Below, piece by piece: positions 1-6,905 of a stretch of 12,527 nt of DNA. Position 1 is the first letter of the stretch; each line of letters opens with the position of its first letter. A model generated the notes under the pieces. It searched no databases and was not told the origin of the DNA. It saw only the letters and a list, made by a program, of their open reading frames with translations. Source of the stretch: JAJUJL01 sp041736465 (GTDB taxonomy: Bacteria; Chloroflexota; Anaerolineae; Anaerolineales; UBA4823); the NCBI GenBank assembly GCA_041736465.1, contig JBGSTO010000042.1, positions 1 to 12,527 on the forward strand. Reading direction: 5' to 3'. The translations under genes were made by a program, and so were the position numbers.

Positions 1-1
1 G

Positions 2-703
2 ACGCGGCCGGGCGAATCCTGGGCGGTGCTCGGCCCATCAGGCTGCGGCAAAACCACCCTGTTGTACCTGATCGCTGGACTGCGCTTTCCCCAGGCAGGG
101 CAGGTTCGGGTAGATGGCTCCGAAATCCAGCGCCCGCGCCCACGCAGCGGGATGATCCTGCAAGACTACGGGCTGCTGCCCTGGGCCAGCGTTCGCCAGA
201 ACGTAGCCCTGGGTTTAAACGTGCGCCGGTTTTACGGGCCAGATGGCAAGCACGCCCCACCGCAGGCGCTGCGTCCTTCAAATGAAGATAACTGGCTGCA
301 GCGCCTGGGGATCGAGGCGATTGCAGATAAATTCCCGGGGCAAATCTCCGGCGGGCAGCGGCAGCGCACTGCCATCGCCCGCACGCTGGCGCTGCAGCCC
401 GACTTGCTTCTCATGGATGAGCCGTTTTCCTCGCTGGATGCGCCCACCCGAGAAAGCCTGCAAGCGCTGACTTTGGAATTAAAGACAGAGCAAAACTTAA
501 CACTGGTTATTGTGACGCACGCTATCGAAGAGGCCGCGGTCATGGGATCTAAGATCTTGCTGTTGAGCCAGCCCCCCAATCGCCAGGCTGTGGTCATCGA
601 AAACCCAGGCAGCGAGACCGCCGGCTATCGCAGCTCTCGCGAATACCTGGAGCTGTGTCAGGAACTGCGCGGCCGTATGGAAATTGCGAAGGAGACGGTG
701 TGA
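2..703 (+). CDS. ABC transporter ATP-binding protein, nitrate/sulfonate/taurine type (5' end missing)
   Basis: This is the nucleotide-binding subunit that powers a periplasmic-binding-protein-dependent importer by ATP hydrolysis at the inner face of the membrane. The reading frame is open from the left edge (TRPGESWAVLGPSGCGKTT), so the true start lies upstream; the GTG at 26 is only an internal valine codon. Visible motifs in order are Walker A GPSGCGKTT, Q-loop (MILQDYGLLPWASV), signature ISGGQRQR at 344-367, Walker B LLLMDEPFSSLD, and the switch histidine in VTHAIEEA. The Q-loop and 'DYGLLPW' stretch resemble SsuB/TauB/NrtD-type ATPases. An extra segment of about 20 residues (around 223-290) sits between Q-loop and signature. 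It overlaps the permease start by four bases, so the two are translationally coupled; a substrate-binding protein gene is expected upstream, outside the window. The substrate cannot be told from sequence alone. Confidence 0.93.
   Translation, partial: TRPGESWAVLGPSGCGKTTLLYLIAGLRFPQAGQVRVDGSEIQRPRPRSGMILQDYGLLPWASVRQNVALGLNVRRFYGPDGKHAPPQALRPSNEDNWLQRLGIEAIADKFPGQISGGQRQRTAIARTLALQPDLLLMDEPFSSLDAPTRESLQALTLELKTEQNLTLVIVTHAIEEAAVMGSKILLLSQPPNRQAVVIENPGSETAGYRSSREYLELCQELRGRMEIAKETV
688..694 (+). promoter_or_regulatory. Ribosome binding site for the ABC permease
   Basis: GAAGGAG lies five bases before the GTG at 700. It selects that GTG over the earlier GTG at 655, which would give a 15-residue extension lying wholly inside the ATPase gene and without a comparable site. 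Confidence 0.7.
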
Positions 704-1440
704 GACGCCGCGATCTGCTCGCAGCCGTGGCAGCCCTGCTGGTGCTCTGGCAGCTTGCCGCCTGGCTGGTAAATCGCCCTATTCTGCCGCCGCCCATCCT
801 GGTGCTTCGTGTGCTGGTCGAAGAGCTGCAGTCCGACCTGCCAGGGCACTTTCTGGCATCCTTGTGGCGTGTGATCGCCAGCACAGCGCTGGCGATCCTA
901 CTGGCAGCGCCGGCAGGCCTGGTGCTGGGGCAATCCAGCCGCCTGAATGCGATCTTCTCACCCATGATTTACCTGCTCTACCCGATTCCCAAGGTGGTCT
1001 TCGTTCCGGTAGTGCTGCTGTTTCTGGGGCTGGGCGATGCACCCAAGATCGCCATCATCTTTTTGATCCTCTTCTTTCAGGTGCTGGTGCTGGTGCGCGA
1101 TCAGGCTGCCAGCCTGAGACCGGAGCTGATCCAGAGCGTGCGCAGCCTGGGGGCGGGGCGCCGGGCACTATTTCGTTACGTTTACCTGCCTGCCAGCCTG
1201 CCGGCGATCCTGACCGCGCTGCGCCAATCGGTTGGTACGGCAGTGGCAGTGCTCTATGTGGCAGAATTGTTCGCCACTCAACGTGGGTTAGGCTATTACA
1301 TCTACCTCAATGGCAGCAATTTGCTCAACTACCCCGCCATGTATGCCGGCATCGTGGTGATGAGCCTGCTCGGATTGGGCCTGTATTTCAGCGTCGACTG
1401 GCTGGAAAGGCGGTTGTGCCCGTGGGAATTTGCCCATTAA
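700..1440 (+). CDS. ABC transporter permease, nitrate/sulfonate/taurine type (SsuC/TauC-like)
   Basis: Membrane subunit of the same importer, 246 residues, close to the usual length of the SsuC/TauC family. About six hydrophobic segments are visible: near residues 5-25, 53-76, 88-112, 114-134, 180-195 and 215-235. Between the fourth and fifth lies the cytoplasmic coupling loop (residues about 147-170), with the expected pattern: SLGAGRR, then a 10-residue spacer ending in YLPASLPAI, which is the EAA-type motif that docks on the ATPase. The start is GTG at 700 because of the strong site at 688-694 and the GTGA overlap with the ATPase stop. The family imports oxidised sulfur or nitrogen compounds or thiamine precursors; I cannot choose among them. 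No gene follows closely on the same strand, so this is probably the last gene of its operon. Confidence 0.92.
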   Translation: MRRRDLLAAVAALLVLWQLAAWLVNRPILPPPILVLRVLVEELQSDLPGHFLASLWRVIASTALAILLAAPAGLVLGQSSRLNAIFSPMIYLLYPIPKVVFVPVVLLFLGLGDAPKIAIIFLILFFQVLVLVRDQAASLRPELIQSVRSLGAGRRALFRYVYLPASLPAILTALRQSVGTAVAVLYVAELFATQRGLGYYIYLNGSNLLNYPAMYAGIVVMSLLGLGLYFSVDWLERRLCPWEFAH

Positions 1441-1486
1441 GCTCTAGAGAAACCTGAATTGGAACGAAAATCCCAAAAATACGTCT

Positions 1487-1492
1487 TATAAT
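1487..1492 (+). promoter_or_regulatory. Candidate -10 box for the LysM gene
   Basis: A perfect TATAAT lies in the 124-base gap before the LysM gene, predicting a transcript start near 1499 and a leader of about 65 bases. The only -35-like hexamer I see, TTGGAA at 1459-1464, is 22 bases away, which is too far for a standard sigma-70 promoter. The call therefore rests on the -10 match alone. Confidence 0.35.
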
Positions 1493-1552
1493 CAGTATAC
1501 CGGTGCAAGGCGTTAGCATGCCTGGCATCCGGTTTGAACCTTTTCTAATAGT

Positions 1553-1558
1553 AGGAGG
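1553..1558 (+). promoter_or_regulatory. Ribosome binding site that fixes the LysM start
   Basis: A perfect AGGAGG abuts the ATG at 1559 with no spacing but sits six bases before the ATG at 1565. The spacing favours 1565 as the real start. Confidence 0.8.
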
Positions 1559-1564
1559 ATGCTC

Positions 1565-2146
1565 ATGTTGAAACTGCACCACCCCCGCCAGCCGCTTGCT
1601 TTCATGCAGGTGTTCTTCAGTATCTTGCTGGCTCTATCCTTCGTACTGGCTGCCTTTCCCAGCCGGGCCGAGGCTGCCACCACAACTTGCGTGGCGTACT
1701 ATATTGTTCAGAAAGGCGATACCACCTCTAAGATTGCCAAGACATTCGGCCTGAGATGGCGCCAGATCGCCGTAGCCAACGATATGGAAGATCCATATAA
1801 ATTGACGCCGGGTATGCGGCTGTGCATTCCGCCCGAGGATTTCTCCACGGAGCCGGTGAAGGCAGCCGTAGCCGTAGTGAAAGCCACGGCTGTCAATAAC
1901 CGGCTGACTATTACCGCATCGAACACCAGCGCTCGCAGGAGCTTCTACGTGCGTGTCCGCGACATCAGTTCCAGCGTCGGCGGCTGGTATAAGCTGGGGT
2001 CTTTCAAAGTGCCGAAGAACTCAACCGTGATCCGCAGCTACAGCCTGCCATCGAAACTTTCAGGTGCAATCTACCTGCAGGTCTGCCTCAAAGAGGCCAC
2101 CAACGACGATCTCGTCTGCACCACGGTGCTGCGCACCTATCGATAA
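1565..2146 (+). CDS. Secreted LysM-domain protein
   Basis: A 193-residue exported protein likely to bind peptidoglycan or another N-acetylglucosamine polymer outside the membrane. It opens with a basic/polar stretch, a hydrophobic core (residues about 16-31) and a probable signal peptidase site after SRAEA (residue 37). One LysM domain follows at about residues 45-90, with the typical YIVQKGDTTSKIAKTFG start, a NDMEDPYKLTPG middle and a LCIPP end. The rest (about 96-193) looks beta-rich and matches no family I recognise; its spacing of short strands suggests an Ig-like or similar sandwich. Four cysteines (42, 87, 174, 185) could form two disulfides: one pair brackets the LysM domain and the other sits near the C terminus. 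Start chosen by AGGAGG spacing. It is monocistronic, with its own terminator. Catalytic motifs are absent, so a binding role is more likely than a hydrolase. Confidence 0.88.
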   Translation: MLKLHHPRQPLAFMQVFFSILLALSFVLAAFPSRAEAATTTCVAYYIVQKGDTTSKIAKTFGLRWRQIAVANDMEDPYKLTPGMRLCIPPEDFSTEPVKAAVAVVKATAVNNRLTITASNTSARRSFYVRVRDISSSVGGWYKLGSFKVPKNSTVIRSYSLPSKLSGAIYLQVCLKEATNDDLVCTTVLRTYR

Positions 2147-2164
2147 TTATGTAGAGAATGTTTT

Positions 2165-2217
2165 GAGCCGCCGGAGGGAGATCAATCCCTCCGGCGGCTC
2201 ATTTAATTCCCTTTTTT
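2165..2217 (+). terminator. Rho-independent terminator after the LysM gene
   Basis: A perfect 15-bp inverted repeat (GAGCCGCCGGAGGGA at 2165-2179 and its complement at 2186-2200) encloses a six-base loop. A T run follows at 2212-2217, 11 bases beyond the stem with an AT-rich stretch between, so the U tract is offset. Read on the minus strand the hairpin is followed by A residues, so it should stop the LysM transcript better than the convergent menA transcript. Confidence 0.85.
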
Positions 2218-2218
2218 G

Positions 2219-2256
2219 ATCTGTCATCCTGAACGCAGTGAAGGATCTAGATCCTT
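2219..2256. repeat. Short interspersed repeat of the 'GTCATCCTGA...AAGGATCT' type
   Basis: The stretch contains GTCATCCTGAACGCAGTGAA followed by GGATCT, a close match to a short repeat found many times in diverse bacterial genomes, commonly seen as spurious 'HPERSEGS' peptides. Its ends ATCCT and AGGAT are inverted, and 2241-2256 is a perfect 16-bp palindrome (AAGGATCTAGATCCTT). It sits between the converging LysM and menA genes, a typical place. Only one copy is present here, so the repeat identity rests on recall of the motif. Confidence 0.65.
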
Positions 2257-2302
2257 GTGCGTGGCCCGCTACGTGCGACCAGCTTATTTGCTCGAGGAGT
2301 GG

Positions 2303-3220
2303 TTATTTCACCAGCAAAGCAGAAATCGCGAAGCCTGCGCCCAGAAGGATTGCGAAGTTCAGATCCAACTGTCCGGTTCCTGCCAACACCCGATTCAGCG
2401 CACCACCCTGGGTCGTGTTGACCAGTTGTATCATACGGAAGGCCTGCGGCACAGACAGCCCCACCAACAGCACCCAGGCGGGCGCGATACCCGCAACCCA
2501 CATCATCACAACCAATGCATAGGCAGCAGCCACACAAGCCAGATACTGCCGGCGGGTGGCCTGTACGCCCAGGCGCACGGCAAGCGTACGCTTATTTGCC
2601 TTGCGATCGGTATCGATATCGCGCAAATTATTGACTACCAGGATAGCCACCGTCAGCAGGCCAACCGGCAGCGAAGCCCAGACTGCCAGTGGGCTGATCG
2701 TTTTCGCCATCACGTAATAACTGCCGCACACAGCTACCGGGCCAAAGAACAGAAAAACGAACAGGTCTCCCATGCCCAGGTATCCATATGGCAGCGGCCC
2801 GCCTGTATACCCGACGGCAGCCGCAATGGCGAACAGACCGATTAAAATCACCGGCCACCCCGAAATAGACATCAGGTATACGCCCAGAGCAGCTGAACAT
2901 GCAAAGACCAGCCACATTGCTGCCAGCACCTGCCGGGGCGAAGCCAGACCGGCAGAGGTGACTCGCATTGGCCCCAGGCGCTCGCCAGAATCGGCGCCGC
3001 GGTAGTAATCGAATACGTCATTGGCAAGGTTTGCGCCAATTTGCAGCAATAAAGATCCGAGCAGCGCCGCCGCTCCTGGCAGCAGCCTGAAACTTCCGTC
3101 GTAAAAAGCCAGCGCCGCGCCCAAAATCACCGGTGCAGCCGCCGCCGGCAGTGTCTTTGGACGCGCCGCCAGCCACCATAAGCGCCAGCCGGATGGTTTT
3201 ACTTCCTGTGATACCTGCAC
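2303..3220 (-). CDS. menA: 1,4-dihydroxy-2-naphthoate polyprenyltransferase (UbiA superfamily)
   Basis: Integral membrane prenyltransferase that joins 1,4-dihydroxy-2-naphthoate to a polyprenyl diphosphate to give demethylmenaquinone, the membrane-attachment step of menaquinone synthesis. The protein has 305 residues, the usual family length, and eight or nine hydrophobic segments. Both Asp-rich motifs that hold the Mg-diphosphate are present: NDVFDYYRGAD (67-77) and NNLRDIDTDRKANKRTLAV (197-215). The second carries the KRTLAV ending that separates MenA from UbiA and from chlorophyll or heme prenyltransferases. The early ARPKTLPAA (19-27) is also typical of MenA. The start is GTG, supported by GAGGG at 3228-3232 seven bases before it. 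No other men genes are adjacent. Its presence implies a menaquinone-based respiratory chain, which fits the Fe-S oxidoreductase at 4723. It converges on the LysM gene and diverges from the YkuD gene. Confidence 0.94.
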   Translation of the reverse strand: MQVSQEVKPSGWRLWWLAARPKTLPAAAAPVILGAALAFYDGSFRLLPGAAALLGSLLLQIGANLANDVFDYYRGADSGERLGPMRVTSAGLASPRQVLAAMWLVFACSAALGVYLMSISGWPVILIGLFAIAAAVGYTGGPLPYGYLGMGDLFVFLFFGPVAVCGSYYVMAKTISPLAVWASLPVGLLTVAILVVNNLRDIDTDRKANKRTLAVRLGVQATRRQYLACVAAAYALVVMMWVAGIAPAWVLLVGLSVPQAFRMIQLVNTTQGGALNRVLAGTGQLDLNFAILLGAGFAISALLVK

Positions 3221-3256
3221 CTGAAAGCCCTCGTTTCTGCGAATATTCTGCGCCCA

Positions 3257-3262
3257 AGTATA
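3257..3262 (-). promoter_or_regulatory. Candidate -10 box for menA
   Basis: On the minus strand this reads TATACT, five of six matches to TATAAT, predicting a transcript start near 3250 and a leader of about 30 bases. No good -35 lies at 16-18 bases (TTGCTC is 20 bases away), so confidence is low. Confidence 0.3.
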
Positions 3263-3358
3263 CCCAATCTACTCACCCGTTGGAGCAACCTGGGGCGGCT
3301 AACAGGGATGAACTCAGCCATAGACAAGTGTCCTGAATGTTCTATAACCGTCAATTAA

Positions 3359-3387
3359 TTTTTATGCCTCAGCGACACTGGTATAAT
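3359..3387 (+). promoter_or_regulatory. Extended -10 promoter for the YkuD gene
   Basis: TATAAT at 3382-3387 is preceded by TGG at 3379-3381, giving the extended -10 TGGTATAAT. A weak -35 (TTTTTA at 3359-3364) is 17 bases upstream. Transcription should begin near 3394, which places the in-frame ATG at 3386 inside the -10 box and rules it out as the start codon. Confidence 0.7.
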
Positions 3388-3445
3388 GCAGCCGGTGAAA
3401 CCATTACGAAGCCTTCAAACACTGACCCAACAGGTAGCGTACGTG

Positions 3446-4636
3446 ATGAAAAAATTCTTTCCCTTACTGGTAATGCTCTTAATTAGCCTGGCGCTCACCC
3501 CTCAAGAAGCCAGGGCTGTCGCACCGGCGGCAGTGGAAACGCCAGCCGTCGACTCGGGTGTCTTATGCCTGCCTGGTATCTATCTGCTCGAAAACAGCGA
3601 CTGCCTGCCGGCAGGACCTGCCGCTTACCGCACCGAGATGGCCCGCCAGGGAATTGTCTTACCGCTGGCGCCCCTGCCGGCGCGTAAGCCCGACACCTCC
3701 CTCACTCAGGTGAACACACGCTATGGATTGGTGCGCACGGTAAATGCACCGGTTTACGGCTCGGTAGAAGATGCGCTGAAAGGCAATAAACGCAATGCGG
3801 TGCGCCGCATCGATTCGCCATTCAGCTACATTTCCTACACCGATGAAGCTGTCGTGGACGGCAAACGCTTCTACATGATCGGTCCAGGCGAGTGGATGAC
3901 CGCCAATGACGTTTCTCGCATCGGCGCGGTGCCGCTTTTTCAAGGGCTGACATTCACGCGCACACCTGAAAATGCTTTCGGCTGGGTGCTGTCTTATCTG
4001 AGCAACGGTCCGGTGTTGACCAAGCGCACCCCGGGCTTCGAGAACCAGGATTATACCCAGCATGCCCTGAACAACCTGGAAGTGGTTCAGATCTACGGCG
4101 AGACGCGCGTGGGCGAGGAAGCCTGGTACCGCGTCGGACCCGACGAGTGGGTACACCAGAACGTGATTGCGCGGGTGCTCCCGAATACCACCCCGCCTGA
4201 AGGCGTCACCGGCGACCGTTGGATAGAAATCAATCTGTTCGAGCAAACCATTGCCGTCTATGAGGATCGCCGGCTGGTCTTTGCCACACTGATTGCCAGC
4301 GGTCTGGATCCGTTCTGGACCAGGCCTGGTTTATTCCAGATCTATTCCAAAATAGATACCACGCCCATGCGCGGTTCCTTCGAGGCAGATCGCTCCGACG
4401 CTTACTATCTGGAAGACGTGCCGTGGACCATGTACTTCGACCAGGCGCGTGCCCTACACGGAGCATACTGGCGCGCTAACCTGGGCTTTCCGCAGTCCCA
4501 CGGCTGCGTCAATCTAACCGTTGGCGACTCCCGCTGGTTATTCGATTGGGCAGTCGAAGGCGATTGGGTGTATGTGTGGGATCCCTCCGGTCTAACGCCG
4601 GTTGATCCCGACCAGTATACTGCCGGCGGAGCTTAA
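3446..4636 (+). CDS. Secreted L,D-transpeptidase (YkuD domain) with tandem N-terminal modules
   Basis: Exported enzyme expected to make 3-3 cross-links in peptidoglycan or attach proteins to it, acting outside the membrane; 396 residues. A signal peptide opens it (MKKFFPLLVMLLISLAL, likely cut after ARA at residue 24). Two related modules follow, residues 102-159 and 189-244. Each starts with a PV dipeptide and ends in a shared block: GPGEWMTANDVSRI in the first, GPDEWVHQNVIARV in the second. They are probably SH3-like wall-binding modules, an inference. The YkuD domain spans about 258-380, with H338 in HGAYW and the catalytic SHGCVNL motif, Cys354 being the nucleophile. I chose ATG 3446 over the in-frame ATG at 3386 because the latter lies in the promoter, and AGGTAG (3432-3437) sits eight bases before 3446. 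No clear terminator follows. The substrate could be a non-standard stem peptide. Confidence 0.92.
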   Translation: MKKFFPLLVMLLISLALTPQEARAVAPAAVETPAVDSGVLCLPGIYLLENSDCLPAGPAAYRTEMARQGIVLPLAPLPARKPDTSLTQVNTRYGLVRTVNAPVYGSVEDALKGNKRNAVRRIDSPFSYISYTDEAVVDGKRFYMIGPGEWMTANDVSRIGAVPLFQGLTFTRTPENAFGWVLSYLSNGPVLTKRTPGFENQDYTQHALNNLEVVQIYGETRVGEEAWYRVGPDEWVHQNVIARVLPNTTPPEGVTGDRWIEINLFEQTIAVYEDRRLVFATLIASGLDPFWTRPGLFQIYSKIDTTPMRGSFEADRSDAYYLEDVPWTMYFDQARALHGAYWRANLGFPQSHGCVNLTVGDSRWLFDWAVEGDWVYVWDPSGLTPVDPDQYTAGGA

Positions 4637-4651
4637 TTCTCCCCCTGTCGT

Positions 4652-4680
4652 TTGCACCCCCTCCAGGGCTATGGTAGACT
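4652..4680 (+). promoter_or_regulatory. Candidate promoter for the Fe-S oxidoreductase gene
   Basis: TTGCAC (4652-4657) and TAGACT (4675-4680) are separated by exactly 17 bases, and TGG precedes the -10, as in the promoters at 3379 and 12231. The predicted transcript start is near 4687, giving a leader of about 36 bases. The hexamers are imperfect (3/6 and 4/6 matches to consensus). Confidence 0.5.
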
Positions 4681-4722
4681 TTTAATTGTGAAGGCTCTCA
4701 CCACGCACTCCCTGGAGGATCT

Positions 4723-6723
4723 ATGCTCACCCTGGTAGAGAAATTTCTATTTGTCCTGGCGGTATTTGCCTCTGGCTACTTCAGCTATTTGGCTGCAAAT
4801 AGAATCATTAAAACCATTGCAAGAGGTCAGGGCAAACCAGATTGGAGGCTGGCAGGTAGACGGGTAGTGGAAGTGACCCTTAAGACGCTCACTTTCCAGC
4901 CCGTTTTTCGTTTCCGCTTTTGGGTCAGCCTGTTTCACGGATTGGTGGGCTGGGGCTTCATCTACTATCTCCTGGTGAACCTGGTAGACACCCTCTCCGG
5001 GTTCATCCCAGGCTTCCACATTCCCGGCGCGATTGGTAATCTTTACCGGCTGCTGGCAGATTTGCTCAGCGTTGGCGTACTTCTGGGCATGGTGGCGCTG
5101 ATTTTGCGCCGCTTTGTTATTAAGGACCCCAATCTGACCGCACGGCAGGATGTGCTGGTCCAGCCGGTCGCCCGAGCCGGTATCCGCAGGGATTCCGCTA
5201 TTGTTGGCAGCTTCATTCTGGTACACGTTGGCTCGCGCTTTCTTGGCGAGACCTTTAAGCTGGCAGCCGAGTCTGCCGATGCCTGGCAGCCCTTTGGCTC
5301 GTGGGCAGCGGCGCTGTGGAGCGGCTGGAGCCCGCAGGCTTTGACCATCTCCGAGCACATTGCTTTCTGGGGTGCCCTGGGAACCATCCTGGGGTTCATG
5401 CCTTACTTTTTATACTCGAAACACCTGCACCTCTTCTTTGCACCGTTGAATTTCTTGCTTAAGCCAGAAAGGCGTTCAATCGGCGAACTGAGCCGCTTGA
5501 ACTTCGACGACGAGAGCCTTGAGCAGTTCGGCGCCACCCGCCTGGAGGATTTGGGCTGGGAACAAATCGTTGACGGATATGCCTGCATCATGTGCTACCG
5601 CTGCCAGCAGGTCTGCCCGGCATACAACACCGGCAAGGTGCTTTCTCCGGCCGCGTTGGAGATCAATAAACGCTATTTCTTGAACCAGGAAGGCGCGCGG
5701 CTGGCAAACGGCGAGCAGAGCAGCCAGACGCTGCTGGAGTTTGCTATAACCAAAGAAGCCGTGTGGGCTTGCACCGCCTGCGGCGCGTGTGTGGATATCT
5801 GCCCGGTTGGCAACGAGCCGATGCGCGATATCCTGGATATCCGCCGCTCCCTGGTATTGATGGAAAACGAGTTCCCCGAGCAGCTTCAAACCGCTTTCCG
5901 CGGCATGGAGCGCACCATGAATCCATGGAACGTTCCGCCAGCCGAGCGCATGAAATGGGCCGAGGGCTTGAAAGTACCCACCCTGGACGAGAATCCTGAG
6001 CCCGAGATTCTGTGGTGGGTGGGATGCGCCCCTGCTACCGACGCTCGCGCCCAAAAGGTCGCAAGGGCTTTTGCGCAGATCCTGAACGCCGCCGAGGTCA
6101 ATTTCGCCGTGCTGGGCAAGATGGAGCAGTGCACCGGTGATTCGGCGCGGCGCGCCGGCAACGAGTTCCTCTTCAACGAAATGGCGATGGCAAACGTCGA
6201 GATGCTCAACGAGGTAGCGCCCAAACGCATCGTCACCACCTGCCCGCACTGCATGCATACCATCGCCAAAGAATACCCCGCCTTCGGCGGTCACTACCAG
6301 GTGATCCACCACACGCAGTTGATCAATGAACTGGTCGCCAGTGGAAAACTGAAGCTGAAGAAGGGCAGCCTGGACGCGGTAACCTTCCACGATCCCTGCT
6401 ACCTGGGACGCCAGAATCAGATCGTGGAGGCGCCTCGCCAGGCGCTGCAATCAGCCGGTGTGGCGCTGGTGGAGATGCCGCGCAGCGGGATGAAATCCTT
6501 CTGCTGCGGCGCGGGCGGCGCGCAGATGTGGAAGGAAGAGGAACATGGCAGCGAGCGCGTCAGCGCCAATCGCTACCGCGAAGCCGTCTCCACAAGCGCA
6601 GCTACCCTGGCGGTCGGCTGCCCGTTCTGCATGGTCATGTTCAACGATGCCAACAAAGACGCCGGTGAGAAGCTGCAGGTTCTGGATATCGCCGAAATCG
6701 TGCTGCAGTCCCTGGCACAATGA
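4723..6723 (+). CDS. Membrane-bound HdrD-like Fe-S oxidoreductase, candidate ETF:menaquinone oxidoreductase (FadF/EMO family)
   Basis: A 666-residue protein joining a haem-b-type membrane domain to a heterodisulfide-reductase-like Fe-S module. The N-terminal 260 residues hold about six hydrophobic segments, with histidines suited to haem ligation (72, 168, 212, 234, 236), as in NarI-type cytochrome b. Next come two 4Fe-4S motifs: CIMCYRCQQVCP (Cys 288, 291, 294, 298) and CTACGACVDICP (350, 353, 356, 360). Two CCG-type domains follow, the first with C435, C470 and C507-x2-C510, the second with C559, CC 594-595 and C633-x2-C636. The first has CTG where CCG is usual. This layout is that of proteins proposed to take electrons from acyl-CoA dehydrogenases via ETF and pass them to menaquinone. 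Etf genes are not adjacent, so the partner is inferred. ATG 4723 has GGAGG four bases upstream. The gene has its own promoter and a strong terminator, so it is monocistronic. Confidence 0.88.
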   Translation: MLTLVEKFLFVLAVFASGYFSYLAANRIIKTIARGQGKPDWRLAGRRVVEVTLKTLTFQPVFRFRFWVSLFHGLVGWGFIYYLLVNLVDTLSGFIPGFHIPGAIGNLYRLLADLLSVGVLLGMVALILRRFVIKDPNLTARQDVLVQPVARAGIRRDSAIVGSFILVHVGSRFLGETFKLAAESADAWQPFGSWAAALWSGWSPQALTISEHIAFWGALGTILGFMPYFLYSKHLHLFFAPLNFLLKPERRSIGELSRLNFDDESLEQFGATRLEDLGWEQIVDGYACIMCYRCQQVCPAYNTGKVLSPAALEINKRYFLNQEGARLANGEQSSQTLLEFAITKEAVWACTACGACVDICPVGNEPMRDILDIRRSLVLMENEFPEQLQTAFRGMERTMNPWNVPPAERMKWAEGLKVPTLDENPEPEILWWVGCAPATDARAQKVARAFAQILNAAEVNFAVLGKMEQCTGDSARRAGNEFLFNEMAMANVEMLNEVAPKRIVTTCPHCMHTIAKEYPAFGGHYQVIHHTQLINELVASGKLKLKKGSLDAVTFHDPCYLGRQNQIVEAPRQALQSAGVALVEMPRSGMKSFCCGAGGAQMWKEEEHGSERVSANRYREAVSTSAATLAVGCPFCMVMFNDANKDAGEKLQVLDIAEIVLQSLAQ

Positions 6724-6744
6724 GAACCATTTATCACAACCAGT

Positions 6745-6789
6745 TGTGGGCTGCTGGTGGTAGAAATCCGCCGGCAGCCCACACTTTTT
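6745..6789 (+). terminator. Rho-independent terminator after the Fe-S oxidoreductase
   Basis: A 16-bp stem (TGTGGGCTGCTGGTGG at 6745-6760 with 6768-6783, two G-U wobbles) has a seven-base loop and is followed at once by CTTTTT at 6784-6789. It separates this transcript from the downstream dehydrogenase operon. Confidence 0.92.
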
Positions 6790-6824
6790 CTTAAGAGCCG
6801 CAATATCTCCACCAAAAAGGGCGA

Positions 6825-6830
6825 TATAAT
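6825..6830 (+). promoter_or_regulatory. Candidate -10 box for the 2-oxo acid dehydrogenase operon
   Basis: A perfect TATAAT lies between the upstream terminator and the E1 gene, predicting a transcript start near 6837 and a leader of about 69 bases. No good -35 is present at 16-18 bases and no TG precedes the box. If real, it may depend on an activator. Confidence 0.45.
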
Positions 6831-6843
6831 CTATAACCAGGCG

Positions 6844-6880
6844 ACTGGGCTGGCGGCGCAGGACAACCAGTGCGCCCAGT
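6844..6880 (+). other. Possible hairpin in the leader of the dehydrogenase operon
   Basis: ACTGGGC at 6844-6850 pairs with GCCCAGT at 6874-6880. Inside it, TGG at 6851-6853 can pair with CCA at 6867-6869 across a four-base bulge. It lies just after the predicted transcript start and ends about eight bases before the GAGGAGGAAG ribosome binding site (6889-6898), so it could affect initiation. It matches no riboswitch class I recognise. Confidence 0.3.
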
Positions 6881-6905
6881 GCCACGCAGAGGAGGAAGAT
6901 GATTA

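Noticed and set aside
655..699. An earlier GTG start for the ABC permease
   Set aside because: It has no ribosome binding site and lies within the ATPase gene; GTG 700 has a strong site and the classic 4-base overlap.
1559..1564. An ATG two codons upstream of the chosen LysM start
   Set aside because: It directly abuts AGGAGG, leaving no spacing for initiation.
2216..2845. A 209-codon plus-strand frame beginning in the repeat and running opposite menA
   Set aside because: Its start is the repeat's typical 'HPERSEGS' peptide and the rest is antisense to menA, whose motifs are unambiguous.
3386..3445. An upstream ATG that would add 20 residues to the YkuD protein
   Set aside because: The codon lies inside the -10 box of the gene's promoter, and the added residues would precede the normal start of a signal peptide.
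5476..6450. A 324-codon open frame on the minus strand within the Fe-S oxidoreductase gene
   Set aside because: The plus strand encodes clear Fe-S and CCG motifs here; the minus frame has no recognisable domain.
6735..6748. A small inverted repeat CACAAC-CA-GTTGTG overlapping the foot of the terminator
   Set aside because: A two-base loop is too tight for a stable RNA hairpin, so an antiterminator role is not supported.
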